Shown here: one piece after another, positions 47,997 to 56,615 of the stretch
How the letters are laid out: each line of letters opens with the position of its first letter
Numbering within the stretch: position 1 is the stretch's first letter
Assembly: GCF_003943735.1 (NCBI RefSeq)
Contig: NZ_RJMV01000012.1
Location: 1 to 64,000, forward strand
From: Streptococcus sanguinis
Lineage (GTDB): Bacteria; Bacillota; Bacilli; Lactobacillales; Streptococcaceae
Direction of reading: 5' to 3'
DNA: 64,000 nucleotides
Position numbers and translations under genes: made by a program
Notes under the pieces: generated by a model
Seen by the model: the letters and a program-made list of their open reading frames with translations, nothing else
Database searches by the model: none
Told to the model about the DNA's origin: nothing

Positions 47997-48090
47997 TGGT
48001 TTCTCCTTGATGTATGATTGATAAATTTCATACACAGGAACCAATCACTTTATAAGGACAGAACGACACAAATCAGCGATTGGCTGTGTA
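47997..48090 (-). promoter_or_regulatory. Alternative hairpins between leader ORF and mgtA
   Basis: CCAATCGCT (inside the leader ORF, about 48083-48075) can pair with AGTGATTGG (just after its stop, about 48049-48041). The same TGATTG can instead pair with CAATCA nearer mgtA, and GTATGA with TCATAC (about 48034-48013). These folds cannot all form together, so movement of the ribosome in the leader could choose between them. Confidence 0.5.
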
Positions 48091-48121
48091 TGTGCGGTTC
48101 CGGATAATCGTCAATTTGCAT
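48050..48121 (-). CDS. mgtL-like leader peptide, 23 codons
   Basis: A short ORF begins ATG at 48121, eight bases after AGGAGA, and ends TAA at 48050, 53 bases ahead of mgtA. Its first nine residues are MQIDDYPEP, then HIHSQSL and a hydrophobic end. Alternating Asp/Glu and Pro right after the start is the feature by which enterobacterial MgtL makes ribosomes stall or fall off when Mg2+ is low. The sequence is not homologous to MgtL by eye. A regulatory role is inferred from position, the ribosome binding site and composition. Confidence 0.7.
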   Translation of the reverse strand: MQIDDYPEPHIHSQSLICVVLSL

Positions 48122-48153
48122 CGCGTGTCTCCTTTCTTAATTTATAAAAACAA

Positions 48154-48765
48154 TTAAAAGTCCCAAGATGCCTGCAAGACATCAAAGGTGGCATTCATCT
48201 TCTGTGTCCAATCTTGTAATTCTGGAAAATTTTCTTTTAAAGAAAATCCAATAACTTCTTCACGTAAATTCCACCAATCTACAAGAGCAACTACTTGGAT
48301 TGTTGCAATATTTAAAGAGAGCCCTTGCTCAGTAGCCAGTTTCTCTAACAAAGACAAACTCCGTATATTTCTCTCTTCAATTTGCTGATGTCTGTCTTTC
48401 CACCAATGTTCTTTTTCATGGAAAAATTTCTCCGCAACAATCGGCATTGTATTTTCCAAAATTCCTTCAGCAATGGACAGTATATTTAAAACATGCCATT
48501 TATCCATTCCATTGGGGAAAAGTGAGACTTCCTGACCTAGTTCGTCTAAATATTGAGAAATTAAATCACTACCATATAACCATTCTCCACTGGAAGCTTG
48601 AAAAGCAGGAATTCTACCTAAAGGATTATCTTGATTGTGCGGTGAATTTCTATCAAAAGCCACCTGAACTTTCTGAATATCCACTTGCTCCTCTAAATGA
48701 TGATGTAAAATTGTAACATATACTTTACGCGCAAAAGGACTGGTACTAGAATACCAAAATTTCAT
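48154..48765 (-). CDS. Glutathione S-transferase family protein
   Basis: 203 residues. The thioredoxin-like N-terminal domain (MKFWYSSTSPFARKVYV, NPLGRIPAFQ, GSDLISQYLDE) and the helical C-terminal domain are those of GSTs. It starts at ATG 48765 behind AAGGAGGAATAGTG. It sits between the M-box terminator and the mgtL-like/mgtA genes and has no terminator after it. It is therefore probably read out together with mgtA at low Mg2+. The substrate is unknown. Streptococci often import glutathione rather than make it. Confidence 0.82.
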   Translation of the reverse strand: MKFWYSSTSPFARKVYVTILHHHLEEQVDIQKVQVAFDRNSPHNQDNPLGRIPAFQASSGEWLYGSDLISQYLDELGQEVSLFPNGMDKWHVLNILSIAEGILENTMPIVAEKFFHEKEHWWKDRHQQIEERNIRSLSLLEKLATEQGLSLNIATIQVVALVDWWNLREEVIGFSLKENFPELQDWTQKMNATFDVLQASWDF

Positions 48766-48833
48766 CACTATTCCTCCTTCTTTTTTCTTGAGAGGCAGGC
48801 AATCAACTATTTGCACTCTTGAAATATTTTCAG

Positions 48834-48868
48834 CAAAAAAGAATACCCTGCCAATTTCTCGGCAGAGT
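48834..48868 (-). terminator. Intrinsic terminator of the M-box leader
   Basis: ACTCTGCC / GGCAGGGT stem (48868-48861 with 48852-48845, one G-U pair), followed on the minus strand by ATTCTTTTTTG. It lies directly after the aptamer and ahead of the GST gene, so it is the expression platform. Confidence 0.85.
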
Positions 48869-48888
48869 TGTTTGCATGTCAGGTTATT

Positions 48889-49070
48889 CGCTTCATTGTT
48901 TTATGCACAGATAAAGCAAGCATTTACCGTTCAAGCTTTAACTCCATAAGGCGATGAAATGAGCTTAGTCTTGACCTTGGCGATCAAGACTGTTGACCAA
49001 CGAATAGTGTCTCCACTGCTTTGCGGTAGTCATCCGTATCCTTATGGTAGCCTCACCTACCGATTTTCCA
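48889..49070 (-). ncRNA. M-box (ykoK-type) magnesium riboswitch
   Basis: On the minus strand the leader carries the conserved pieces in order: TAGGTGAGGCT (49059-49049), GATACG (49040-49035), ACTACCGCAAAGCAGTGGAGACAC, GGTCAACAG (48998-48990), GATCGCC, and near the 3' end AATGCTTGC and GAAGCG. These are the core features of the M-box family, which folds on Mg2+ and ends transcription. It is followed by a terminator and, two genes on, mgtA. I could not settle the closing P1 helix by eye. Confidence 0.9.
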
Positions 49071-49075
49071 CTATT

Positions 49076-49104
49076 ACTATACTCCTCTTTGGAAGGATTG
49101 TCAA
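49076..49104 (-). promoter_or_regulatory. Promoter of the M-box/GST/mgtA unit
   Basis: TTGACA (49104-49099), 17 bases, TATAGT (49081-49076). Transcription should start near 49069, at the 5' edge of the aptamer. Confidence 0.85.
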
Positions 49105-49146
49105 TCTTTTTTTATCGCTTGAGATAAATTTCAAAAATATTTTGAT

Positions 49147-50313
49147 TTATTTTGGCAATACCTCTGCAATACGGGAGCAGATTTCTTCAACCATCGTCTC
49201 TGGAGCAGCAACATTCAAGCGGGCATGACCTTTACCTTCTGGGCCAAAATCACTTCCTCGATTCAGGACGACCTTAGCCTCTTCTCGCAGCAGCTGGAAG
49301 AGCTGGTCATCTGTCAGGCCATAATCTGAAAAGTCCAGCCAAATCAGATAAGTCCCTTGAGGCTTCATGACCCGCAGGCGCGGTGCTTCCTTGGCAAAAT
49401 AATCAACCACAAAATTTACATTCTTCTCAAGAACTTCCTTGACCTCCATCAACCAAGACCAACCGTAACGATAGGCTGCTTCTGTCGCTAAAAATCCAAG
49501 ACCAGGAATTTCATGCTGGTTGTTGGCCAGCTGGCGTTTTTTAAACTGATGCCGCAAGCTAGGATTCTCAATCACAGCATAGGAATTTTTAGTTCCAGCA
49601 ATATTAAATGTCTTAGTCGCACTGGCTAAAATCAAGCTAAAGTCCTTAAAGTCAGGCGAGACAGTATTGAAAGACTGGTGCTCATGTCCAAACAGGGTCA
49701 AATCTTGGTGAATTTCGTCTGAGACCAAGAGGACGCCGTATTTTTGGCAGAGGCGGCCAATTTTCTCTAATACTTCCCGTTCCCAAACTCGGCCTCCGGG
49801 ATTATGAGGATTACATAGAACATAAATCTTGACTTCATTGTCTGCAATGTCCCGCTCTAGCTGCTCAAAGTCAATCTGAAAGAGACCGTCCTGCTCTATC
49901 AGAGAATTGGTAATAAGCCGCCGATTATTGAGCTTGACACTGCGGGCAAAAGGTGGGTAAACAGGAGTGTTGATTAGAACAGCATCACCTTCCTTGGTAA
50001 AGGCTTGGATAGCCGTCGAAATAGCAGGAACAACCCCCTCGATAAATACCAAAGCATCCCGATCAAAGGTATAGTCGTGCTCATCCCGCTCCCAATCAAG
50101 AACAGCATTGATTAGCTCTTCACTGGCATAGGTATAGCCATAGACCAACTGATTAGCATAGTCATGAACAGCTTGCTGGATTTCAGGCAGGACTTCAAAA
50201 TCCATATCTGCAATCCAGGCTGGCAGGACTTCTTTGTCCTTCTCCGCTTCTTTCCATTTATAAGTATGATGCCCTACACGACAAGGGGCTTTTTCAAAAT
50301 TATATCTTCCCAT
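49147..50313 (-). CDS. patB: PatB/MalY-type aminotransferase (cystathionine beta-lyase)
   Basis: 388 residues, class I/II PLP enzyme. CNPHNPGGRVW, SDEIHQDL and the PLP lysine in SATKTFNIAG are clear. MalY/PatB enzymes split cystathionine or cysteine, releasing thiols or H2S. I take ATG 50313 (MGRYNF, GGAG ten bases ahead). ATG 50322 is also possible. The 5' end overlaps the metB-like stop, so the two are translationally coupled. Confidence 0.88.
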   Translation of the reverse strand: MGRYNFEKAPCRVGHHTYKWKEAEKDKEVLPAWIADMDFEVLPEIQQAVHDYANQLVYGYTYASEELINAVLDWERDEHDYTFDRDALVFIEGVVPAISTAIQAFTKEGDAVLINTPVYPPFARSVKLNNRRLITNSLIEQDGLFQIDFEQLERDIADNEVKIYVLCNPHNPGGRVWEREVLEKIGRLCQKYGVLLVSDEIHQDLTLFGHEHQSFNTVSPDFKDFSLILASATKTFNIAGTKNSYAVIENPSLRHQFKKRQLANNQHEIPGLGFLATEAAYRYGWSWLMEVKEVLEKNVNFVVDYFAKEAPRLRVMKPQGTYLIWLDFSDYGLTDDQLFQLLREEAKVVLNRGSDFGPEGKGHARLNVAAPETMVEEICSRIAEVLPK

Positions 50314-50314
50314 A

Positions 50315-51412
50315 TTATTCATTCTCCAAGGCTGCACATAAATCGTCTACCAAATCACGACTATCCTCAATTCCAATCGACAGGCGCAGCAAATCATCAG
50401 TTAAGCCATAAGAATGACGCACTTCCACTGGAATGTCTGCGTGAGTCTGGGTCGTCGGATAGGTAATCAAGCTCTCCACTCCTCCTAAACTTTCCGCAAA
50501 GGTAAAGACTTTCAGGCTATTTAAGAGATGAGGAATCTTCCCTTCGTCCACAACTTTAAAGGAAATCATACCACCCTTGCCTGGATAGAGAACCTCTTTT
50601 ACCGCAGGAGATTTCTTCAGAAAAGCGACTACTTCTTGTGCATTCTGAGTAGAACGTTCCATGCGGAGAGCAAGTGTCTTGAGACCACGCAAAAGCAGAT
50701 AGCTGTCAAAAGGAGACAGGACCGGCCCAGTTGTGTTGAGGTTGTAGAAAAGTTTGTCATAGATAGCAGCATCATTAGTCATGATGGCTCCAGCCAAGAC
50801 ATCATTGTGCCCGCCCAGATACTTGGTTGCAGAGTGCAGAACAATATCTGCTCCGTCCTCCAGTGGTCTTTGGTAAATAGGACTGTAGAAGGTATTGTCC
50901 ACAATGACAGTTGCTCCTCGCTCATGAGCCGCTTGGGAAATGCGGGCAATGTCAAACTCTACCATAAGAGGATTGGTCGGTGTCTCGATATAGACAATAT
51001 CTATATCCTCTGTCAGATTATTGAGTAGTTCTTCTTCTGTATTGGCATAGGTAAAAGCAAAGCGCCCTTCCGCTTCAGCCTGAGCAAACCAGCGGAAAGA
51101 GCCGCCATAGAGATCCCGAACAGCCAAAACCTTGCTGCCGACCGGAAAGGCACTAAAGGCCAGCACAATAGCCGACATACCAGAGCTAGTCGCTAGGGCA
51201 TAATTTGCACTTTCGATAGCTGCCAGAGTCTCTTCCAAGCTAACCCTTGTTGGATTCTTGGTTCGAGTATAGTCATAACCTGTTGACTGGCCAAACTCAG
51301 GGTGCTGGTAGGTCGTTGAAAAATGCAGGGGTGTTGTTAAAGCACCGGTTGTTTCATCTTTTTTAACCCCAGCCTGAGCCAGTAGTGTATTTAATTTTAC
51401 GTCCTTACTCAT
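50315..51412 (-). CDS. metB: Cystathionine gamma-synthase/lyase-type Cys/Met enzyme
   Basis: 365 residues. Cys/Met-metabolism PLP family: TSGMSAIV, ETPTNPLM, and the PLP lysine in HSATKYLGGHND. I start at ATG 51412 (MSKDVKLNTLLAQAG) behind GGAAGGTTAAT. Synthase and lyase cannot be told apart by eye. The partner patB-like gene suggests synthesis of homocysteine via cystathionine. Confidence 0.85.
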   Translation of the reverse strand: MSKDVKLNTLLAQAGVKKDETTGALTTPLHFSTTYQHPEFGQSTGYDYTRTKNPTRVSLEETLAAIESANYALATSSGMSAIVLAFSAFPVGSKVLAVRDLYGGSFRWFAQAEAEGRFAFTYANTEEELLNNLTEDIDIVYIETPTNPLMVEFDIARISQAAHERGATVIVDNTFYSPIYQRPLEDGADIVLHSATKYLGGHNDVLAGAIMTNDAAIYDKLFYNLNTTGPVLSPFDSYLLLRGLKTLALRMERSTQNAQEVVAFLKKSPAVKEVLYPGKGGMISFKVVDEGKIPHLLNSLKVFTFAESLGGVESLITYPTTQTHADIPVEVRHSYGLTDDLLRLSIGIEDSRDLVDDLCAALENE

Positions 51413-51550
51413 ATTAACCTTCCAATCCTTCGCTAATATTTCACCCTCTATTGTAACATCTTTTGAAAACATTTTTCTTTTTTCTTTTCAAGAGCTAGCT
51501 ATAGTTTGAAACTATAATGTTAAAGTTTTAGAAAAACAAATCTAAAAATT

Positions 51551-51573
51551 AAAAAGCCCTGCGGCTTTTTAAT
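51551..51573 (-). terminator. Terminator overlapping the stop of the flippase gene
   Basis: AAAAAGCC / GGCTTTTT stem (51551-51570). The TAA stop of the flippase lies at its edge. Confidence 0.75.
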
Positions 51574-53197
51574 AGATGTGAAAGCGTCGTCGCAGACTAG
51601 CCGCTTTTGAACCGATAAAGCGATCCATAAGGCGAACTTTGAGCGCCAGACCGCCATAGACAGCAAGACCGATACCGCCAATCAGAGCGATATAGACAAA
51701 GCTGGAAATCCGACCACTTGGATGTAGGAAGAGTCCAATGAGCAGCTCTGCCACCAAGACAAAGATGATCATCAGAACTGTCAGAATCACTGACAGGAGG
51801 CTCCGCTTAAAGAGATTCTTAGGATTCAGACCTGTTACCTTGCGAATTTCCTGATACATGAGCAGGATTGGGATAATCAAGCCAACTGTCGTCGCAAGAA
51901 GAGGACCATAAGCTTTGAAAATATAAATCAAGGGTACTTGCAGCACCAGCTTGACTCCTACTCCATAGAGGAAGTAAATAATAGCTTTTCGATTTTGGAA
52001 GAGGGCCTGAATCATCGGAGCCAACACCGTATATAGACTAAGGATAATGGTCTGCAGCATAGCAAAGATGAAAAGTCCCAGAGCTAAGCCGTCTGGCTTG
52101 CCATAGAAGACAGTATACAGAGGTTCCGCTACCAAAACAGCACCAATGGTTGCTGGCAAGATAAAGAAAATCAGCATGCTGAGATTATCCTGCACCAAGC
52201 GGGCAGCCGATCGGAAATCACCTTTGACATAGTTCTCGGTCAAAAGCGGAATCCCAACACCACCGATAGAAGTAGCCACTGCAATTAAAATCATGGTAAT
52301 TTTATTAGGATTGGCTGAGAAATAGGCAAACTGAACCAGCAGCTCGGATTTGCTGTACTTGCTAATCCAACCCATGACATGGATAAAGGTAGCTTGGTCA
52401 ATAATCTGAAAAAGCTGAATGGCAGATCCTGTGATAATGAAAGGAATGGCCTCCCGAATGGTATCCCAGAGCAGGGCACGGCCGTTAATCTCGCCGGCAT
52501 TAGCAGGCTTATGAAGGATAGAAGTCAGCATCCCTGTCTTCCAGAGATAGAAGGCTAAGACAGCCATGCTAGCCAGCATACCGATAAAAGCGGCGAAGGT
52601 AGACTGGGTAACCGCTTCTACATAGTTGCCAGAACCGATTTTCATGATGAAAAAGGCTGTCAGGAGCATCCAGATAACCCGAATGACCTGCTCCGCAATC
52701 TGACTGATGGCATAGGGCTTGAGATTGTTAAACCCTTGGAAAAAACCTCGGATAACGCTCATTGATGGGAATATCAAAACAGCCAAAGACAGACTCTGCA
52801 TGACTGGCACCAAGTCTGAACCACCGCCAGACATAGAAGCGAAAACTGGTGAGAGCAGATACATAATCACTGCAAAGACAGCTCCTAAAAGCAGCATAAA
52901 CTTGAGGAACTCTCGAATGAGAGTGAAACTGTGCTCTTCCTTGTCAATGGTATTGTACTTAGCTACCTGCTTGGCCACTGCCACTGGCACACCGGCTGTA
53001 GAAATCAGTAAAAACCAGGCATAGATATTGTAGCCCATAGTAAAAAGGCCGTTGGCCTCAGCGCCGTGCTTGCCCATCCAGATATACCAAGGAATGATAT
53101 AGATGGCACCCAGAAGACGACTGATAAAATTGCTGGCAGTTAGCCAGGCAGTTCCCCGCAGCATCTGCTGCTGCTGGCTTGTTGTTTCTTGGCTCAT
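51569..53197 (-). CDS. MurJ/YtgP-type lipid II flippase (MOP superfamily)
   Basis: 542 residues with about 14 helices, polysaccharide biosynthesis/SpoVB-like: RGTAWLTASNFISRLLGAIYIIPWY start (cited by GTAWLTASNFISRLLGA) and QGFNNLKPYAISQI. In streptococci the YtgP protein is the functional MurJ that flips lipid II. It is divergent from murE, which fits a wall-synthesis role. Confidence 0.85.
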   Translation of the reverse strand: MSQETTSQQQQMLRGTAWLTASNFISRLLGAIYIIPWYIWMGKHGAEANGLFTMGYNIYAWFLLISTAGVPVAVAKQVAKYNTIDKEEHSFTLIREFLKFMLLLGAVFAVIMYLLSPVFASMSGGGSDLVPVMQSLSLAVLIFPSMSVIRGFFQGFNNLKPYAISQIAEQVIRVIWMLLTAFFIMKIGSGNYVEAVTQSTFAAFIGMLASMAVLAFYLWKTGMLTSILHKPANAGEINGRALLWDTIREAIPFIITGSAIQLFQIIDQATFIHVMGWISKYSKSELLVQFAYFSANPNKITMILIAVATSIGGVGIPLLTENYVKGDFRSAARLVQDNLSMLIFFILPATIGAVLVAEPLYTVFYGKPDGLALGLFIFAMLQTIILSLYTVLAPMIQALFQNRKAIIYFLYGVGVKLVLQVPLIYIFKAYGPLLATTVGLIIPILLMYQEIRKVTGLNPKNLFKRSLLSVILTVLMIIFVLVAELLIGLFLHPSGRISSFVYIALIGGIGLAVYGGLALKVRLMDRFIGSKAASLRRRFHIY

Positions 53198-53248
53198 AGA
53201 AAACCTCTTCTATTTATTCTTCTTTTATTATAAACTTTTCCTTGCCTC

Positions 53249-53277
53249 TTGTAAAACCCAGCCATAAGGTTTACAAT
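53249..53277 (+). promoter_or_regulatory. murE promoter, placing the start site at the ATG
   Basis: TTGTAA (53249-53254), 17 bases, TACAAT (53272-53277). The ATG of murE begins six bases after the -10, so the RNA would start on or next to the ATG. Confidence 0.6.
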
Positions 53278-53283
53278 AGATTT

Positions 53284-54729
53284 ATGATTAAAATTGAAAC
53301 CGTATTAGATATTTTAAAAGAAGACCATAATTTTCGTGATATTGTCAAAGACGGAGAATACTTCTTCTCTTACAGCGGCTTGACTTTCGATAGTATCAGC
53401 TATGACAGCAGGCAAGCGGATGCCTCTACCCTCTTTTTTGTCAAGGGTGAGGCTTTTAAGAAAGAATTTCTAGAAAAAGCCGTCTCAGCTGGCCTGCGCT
53501 TTTATATCAGCGAGACAGACTTTCAAGTGGGCATTCCGGTCCTCTTGGTCAACGATGTCAAGCAGGCCATGAGTCTCTTAGCTATGGAATTTTACGGCCA
53601 TCCTGAGAAAAAGCTCAAACTGCTAGCCTTTACTGGCACCAAGGGCAAGACAACTACAGCTTATTTTGCCTATCAAATCCTTTCCCAAAGCCATCGGCCT
53701 GCTTTGCTCTCGACTATGAACACTACTTTGGATGGCGAGACTTTCTTCAAGTCAACTCTGACCACACCAGAGAGTCTGGATCTTATTAAAATGATGGCCC
53801 AAGCCCTTGCTAATGATCGGACTCATCTCATCATGGAAGTTTCCAGTCAGGCTTATCTCAAGAAACGGGTCTATGGCCTAACCTTTGATGTGGGTGTCTT
53901 TCTTAATATCAGCCCAGACCATATCGGCCCTATTGAGCATCCAACCTTTGAAGATTACTTCTACAATAAACGGCTTTTGATGGACAATAGCCGAGCAGTT
54001 ATTGTGAATAGCGGCATGGACCATTTCCAAATCGTGAAAGAGCAAGTCGCTTCTATGGAACACGATTTCTATGGAGCAGGCTCTAGTAACACTATCACGG
54101 ATTCTCGGGCTTTCAGCTTTGAAGCGACTGGTAAGTTAGCTGGCCACTACGATATCCAGCTCATTGGCCACTTCAATCAAGAAAATGCAGTAGCGGCTGG
54201 TCTTGCCTGTCTGCGTCTGGGTGCTAGCCTCAAAGACATCAAAAAAGGAATTGCCGCAACCCGAGTCCCAGGCCGTATGGAAGTTCTGACTCAGAAAAAC
54301 GGCGCCAAGGTCTTCGTTGACTACGCTCACAATGGTGTTAGCCTAAGCAACCTGCTGTCTGTGGTAGAGGAACACCAAAAGGGCAAGATTATCCTCCTCT
54401 TAGGTGCTACAGGCAACAAGGGTGAAAGCCGCCGCAAAGACTTCGGTCGCCTACTTAATCAGCATCCTGAGCTGACCCTTATCTTAACTGCGGACGACCC
54501 CAACTATGAAGATCCTCTAGCCATTGCGGAGGAAATCGCATCCTACATCTCCTATCCAGTGGAAAAAATAGCCGACCGTGAAGAAGCCATCAAAAAAGCT
54601 CTCAGTCTGACAGACCGAGAGGGAGATGCCGTCATTCTAGCCGGTAAAGGAGCGGATGCTTACCAAATCGTAGAAGGAGAAAAAGTAGCCTATCCAGGAG
54701 ACTATGCCCTTGCAGAAAAGTATTTATAA
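53284..54729 (+). CDS. murE: UDP-MurNAc-L-Ala-D-Glu:L-lysine ligase MurE
   Basis: 481 residues. ATP-binding GTKGKTTT (about 117-124), TTPESLDL and [10 protein letters not shown]. The substrate motif is DDPNYEDP rather than the DNPR of meso-DAP-adding enzymes, so lysine is added, as in streptococcal walls. I start at ATG 53284 (MIKIETVLD). The longer reading frame upstream has no support. No good ribosome binding site is seen. Confidence 0.93.
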   Translation: MIKIETVLDILKEDHNFRDIVKDGEYFFSYSGLTFDSISYDSRQADASTLFFVKGEAFKKEFLEKAVSAGLRFYISETDFQVGIPVLLVNDVKQAMSLLAMEFYGHPEKKLKLLAFTGTKGKTTTAYFAYQILSQSHRPALLSTMNTTLDGETFFKSTLTTPESLDLIKMMAQALANDRTHLIMEVSSQAYLKKRVYGLTFDVGVFLNISPDHIGPIEHPTFEDYFYNKRLLMDNSRAVIVNSGMDHFQIVKEQVASMEHDFYGAGSSNTITDSRAFSFEATGKLAGHYDIQLIGHFNQENAVAAGLACLRLGASLKDIKKGIAATRVPGRMEVLTQKNGAKVFVDYAHNGVSLSNLLSVVEEHQKGKIILLLGATGNKGESRRKDFGRLLNQHPELTLILTADDPNYEDPLAIAEEIASYISYPVEKIADREEAIKKALSLTDREGDAVILAGKGADAYQIVEGEKVAYPGDYALAEKYL

Positions 54730-54730
54730 G

Positions 54731-54756
54731 AAAAAAGGCGAGCATATCGCCTTTTT
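54731..54756. terminator. Bidirectional terminator between murE and CPBP gene
   Basis: AAAAAGGCGA / TCGCCTTTTT stem between converging genes. Confidence 0.9.
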
Positions 54757-54774
54757 ATTCTTGTTTAGTAGAGA

Positions 54775-55533
54775 TTAACGCCATTTAATCAGAACGTACA
54801 TCAAGCTGGAGCCAAACATATCCGCCAAGGCGTGCATGAGAAAGAAAGGCAAGAGGTTCTTGACCTTGTACTTGTAAAGGAAATAGTAAAAGAGACCGTA
54901 CACCACTCCGATAACCAAGGCCCACAGCATGCCCTGATAGGTGTGGAAAGAAATCCGAATGATAGTAGAGTAGGCCAGAGCCCACCACTTATACTTATCC
55001 TTAACAGAGGTCATAAGCCCCAGAAAGAAGAATTCCTCATAGAAGCCATTTAGAAGTCCGTAGAGAATGGCCATAGGTGTCAGTTCAGCAAATTTCCGGA
55101 AGATTTCTAGAACATCTACATAAGACCAGAGAGTTGGATCAAAGTAATTATACTCGCCGCTCAGCGTCGTCACAATGTCACCAAAGAACCCTACTGCTAC
55201 AAAAATAAGAGGAGTCCAGAGGAGAACCGACCAGCTCATACGAATAGGAAGCTGCTTAAAGTCAAAGCGCCGAAACAATAGGTAAAGAATGGTCAAGACC
55301 AGCATCAGCAGCTGAAAATTGAAATTACTAGAAAAAGCCGCTCCTTCAGTGGCTGTATTGGTCACCGTTTCAGTCGCTCCTGTGCTGGAAGCTGGCGCAA
55401 AGCTAGCTAAATAAAGCTCCGTTGAGCGATAAATAAACTGCCCAAACATGAGCAGGGTAATCACTGCAATATCAAACCACCTCAGCTCTTTCAAAGGCTT
55501 AGAGGGGCGTAGGTTTGTCAATAATTTCATCAT
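54775..55533 (-). CDS. CPBP-family intramembrane protease-like protein
   Basis: 252 residues with about seven helices. The motifs of CPBP (Abi) glutamic proteases are present in part: the EE pair in FYEEFFFLG, the SFHTYQGM segment with His, and HALAD near the end. The usual arginine of EExxxR is replaced by leucine. It may be a weaker enzyme or a non-proteolytic relative. It starts at ATG 55533 (or the ATG next to it) behind AAAGGAAAA. Confidence 0.75.
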   Translation of the reverse strand: MMKLLTNLRPSKPLKELRWFDIAVITLLMFGQFIYRSTELYLASFAPASSTGATETVTNTATEGAAFSSNFNFQLLMLVLTILYLLFRRFDFKQLPIRMSWSVLLWTPLIFVAVGFFGDIVTTLSGEYNYFDPTLWSYVDVLEIFRKFAELTPMAILYGLLNGFYEEFFFLGLMTSVKDKYKWWALAYSTIIRISFHTYQGMLWALVIGVVYGLFYYFLYKYKVKNLLPFFLMHALADMFGSSLMYVLIKWR

Positions 55534-55750
55534 TTTTCCTTTCACCACCTGTAAATTCATATCATCATTGCAGGTCCTTTTTAATATTTCTATCTTAGCA
55601 TGAAAAGCTTAAATTTTTATTATTTACAAATTTATAAAACTTTTTTATTTTATTTTTATTAAATTGTCAGAAAACTCTTTTTTTAGAAAAATTTTTATGG
55701 TATAATAAAAGGCGTAATTCTGATAGAAGAATCAGCCAGAAAGGAAGTCT

Positions 55751-56536
55751 ATGTCCACTATCTCTGCAGCAAGTATCCAGGTCGCCTACGATCAAAAGGT
55801 TATTATTGACGGACTGGACTGCCAACTCGCCGAGGGAAAGATTACAACTATTATCGGTAGCAATGGCTGCGGTAAGTCCACTCTTCTCAAGGCTTTTACT
55901 CGTATTTTACCGACAAAAGCCGGCAACATAACCCTGGATGGACAGTCCATCGCCCTACTGCCGACCAAGGAGGTGGCGCAAAAGATTGCCTTGCTACCCC
56001 AAACCATGGAGGCGACCGATAGCATCACTGTTTATGACCTGGTCTCTTATGGCCGCTTTCCGCATCAAACTGGCTTGGGCCGGCTCAGTACAGAAGACCG
56101 GGAAAAAATCTGCTGGGCTATGGAAGCAACTCAGGTCAGCGAATTTTCGGACTGGCAGGTGGATGATTTGTCTGGAGGTCAGCGTCAGCGCGTCTGGATT
56201 GCTATGGCTTTAGCTCAAGATACAGAGACTATTTTTCTGGACGAGCCGACCACCTATCTGGATATGAATCACCAGCTGGAAATCTTGGAGTTGCTGAATG
56301 ACCTCAACCGACTCAGCGGAAAAACCATTATCATGGTTCTGCATGACATCAACTTGGCTGCCCGCTTCTCCCATCAGCTGATCGCTATGAAAAATGGGCA
56401 TATCCGATATCAAGGAAGTGTTGAGCAGGTCATGACTTCAGATATTCTGAGAGACATTTTTCAGATTGAAGCCCAGATTATTCGGGATCCTATTCAGGAT
56501 AAGCCGCTCTGCCTCAGCTATCAGCTCGTTAAATAA
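55751..56536 (+). CDS. fhuC: Ferric siderophore ABC transporter ATPase
   Basis: 261 residues, FecE/FhuC class. Walker A GSNGCGKS (about 36-43), signature LSGGQRQR, Walker B IFLDEPTTYLDM. First gene of an operon in the order ATPase, binding protein, permease, permease, which is the fhuCDBG order of Streptococcus agalactiae. The ATG follows AGAAAGGAAGTCT. A TATAAT -10 is at about 55701. Confidence 0.9.
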   Translation: MSTISAASIQVAYDQKVIIDGLDCQLAEGKITTIIGSNGCGKSTLLKAFTRILPTKAGNITLDGQSIALLPTKEVAQKIALLPQTMEATDSITVYDLVSYGRFPHQTGLGRLSTEDREKICWAMEATQVSEFSDWQVDDLSGGQRQRVWIAMALAQDTETIFLDEPTTYLDMNHQLEILELLNDLNRLSGKTIIMVLHDINLAARFSHQLIAMKNGHIRYQGSVEQVMTSDILRDIFQIEAQIIRDPIQDKPLCLSYQLVK

Positions 56537-56615
56537 GTCATGTATTCATAGATATGTTTTCCATATCACTTTATGAATACAGCTTCTAAACTTTTTTGTA
56601 GAATTGGAGGAAAAC

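Noticed and set aside
47997-48044. TTG start giving mgtA 16 extra N-terminal residues
   Set aside because: No ribosome binding site ahead of the TTG, it lies in the hairpin after the leader ORF, and AAGGAG is perfectly placed for ATG 47996.
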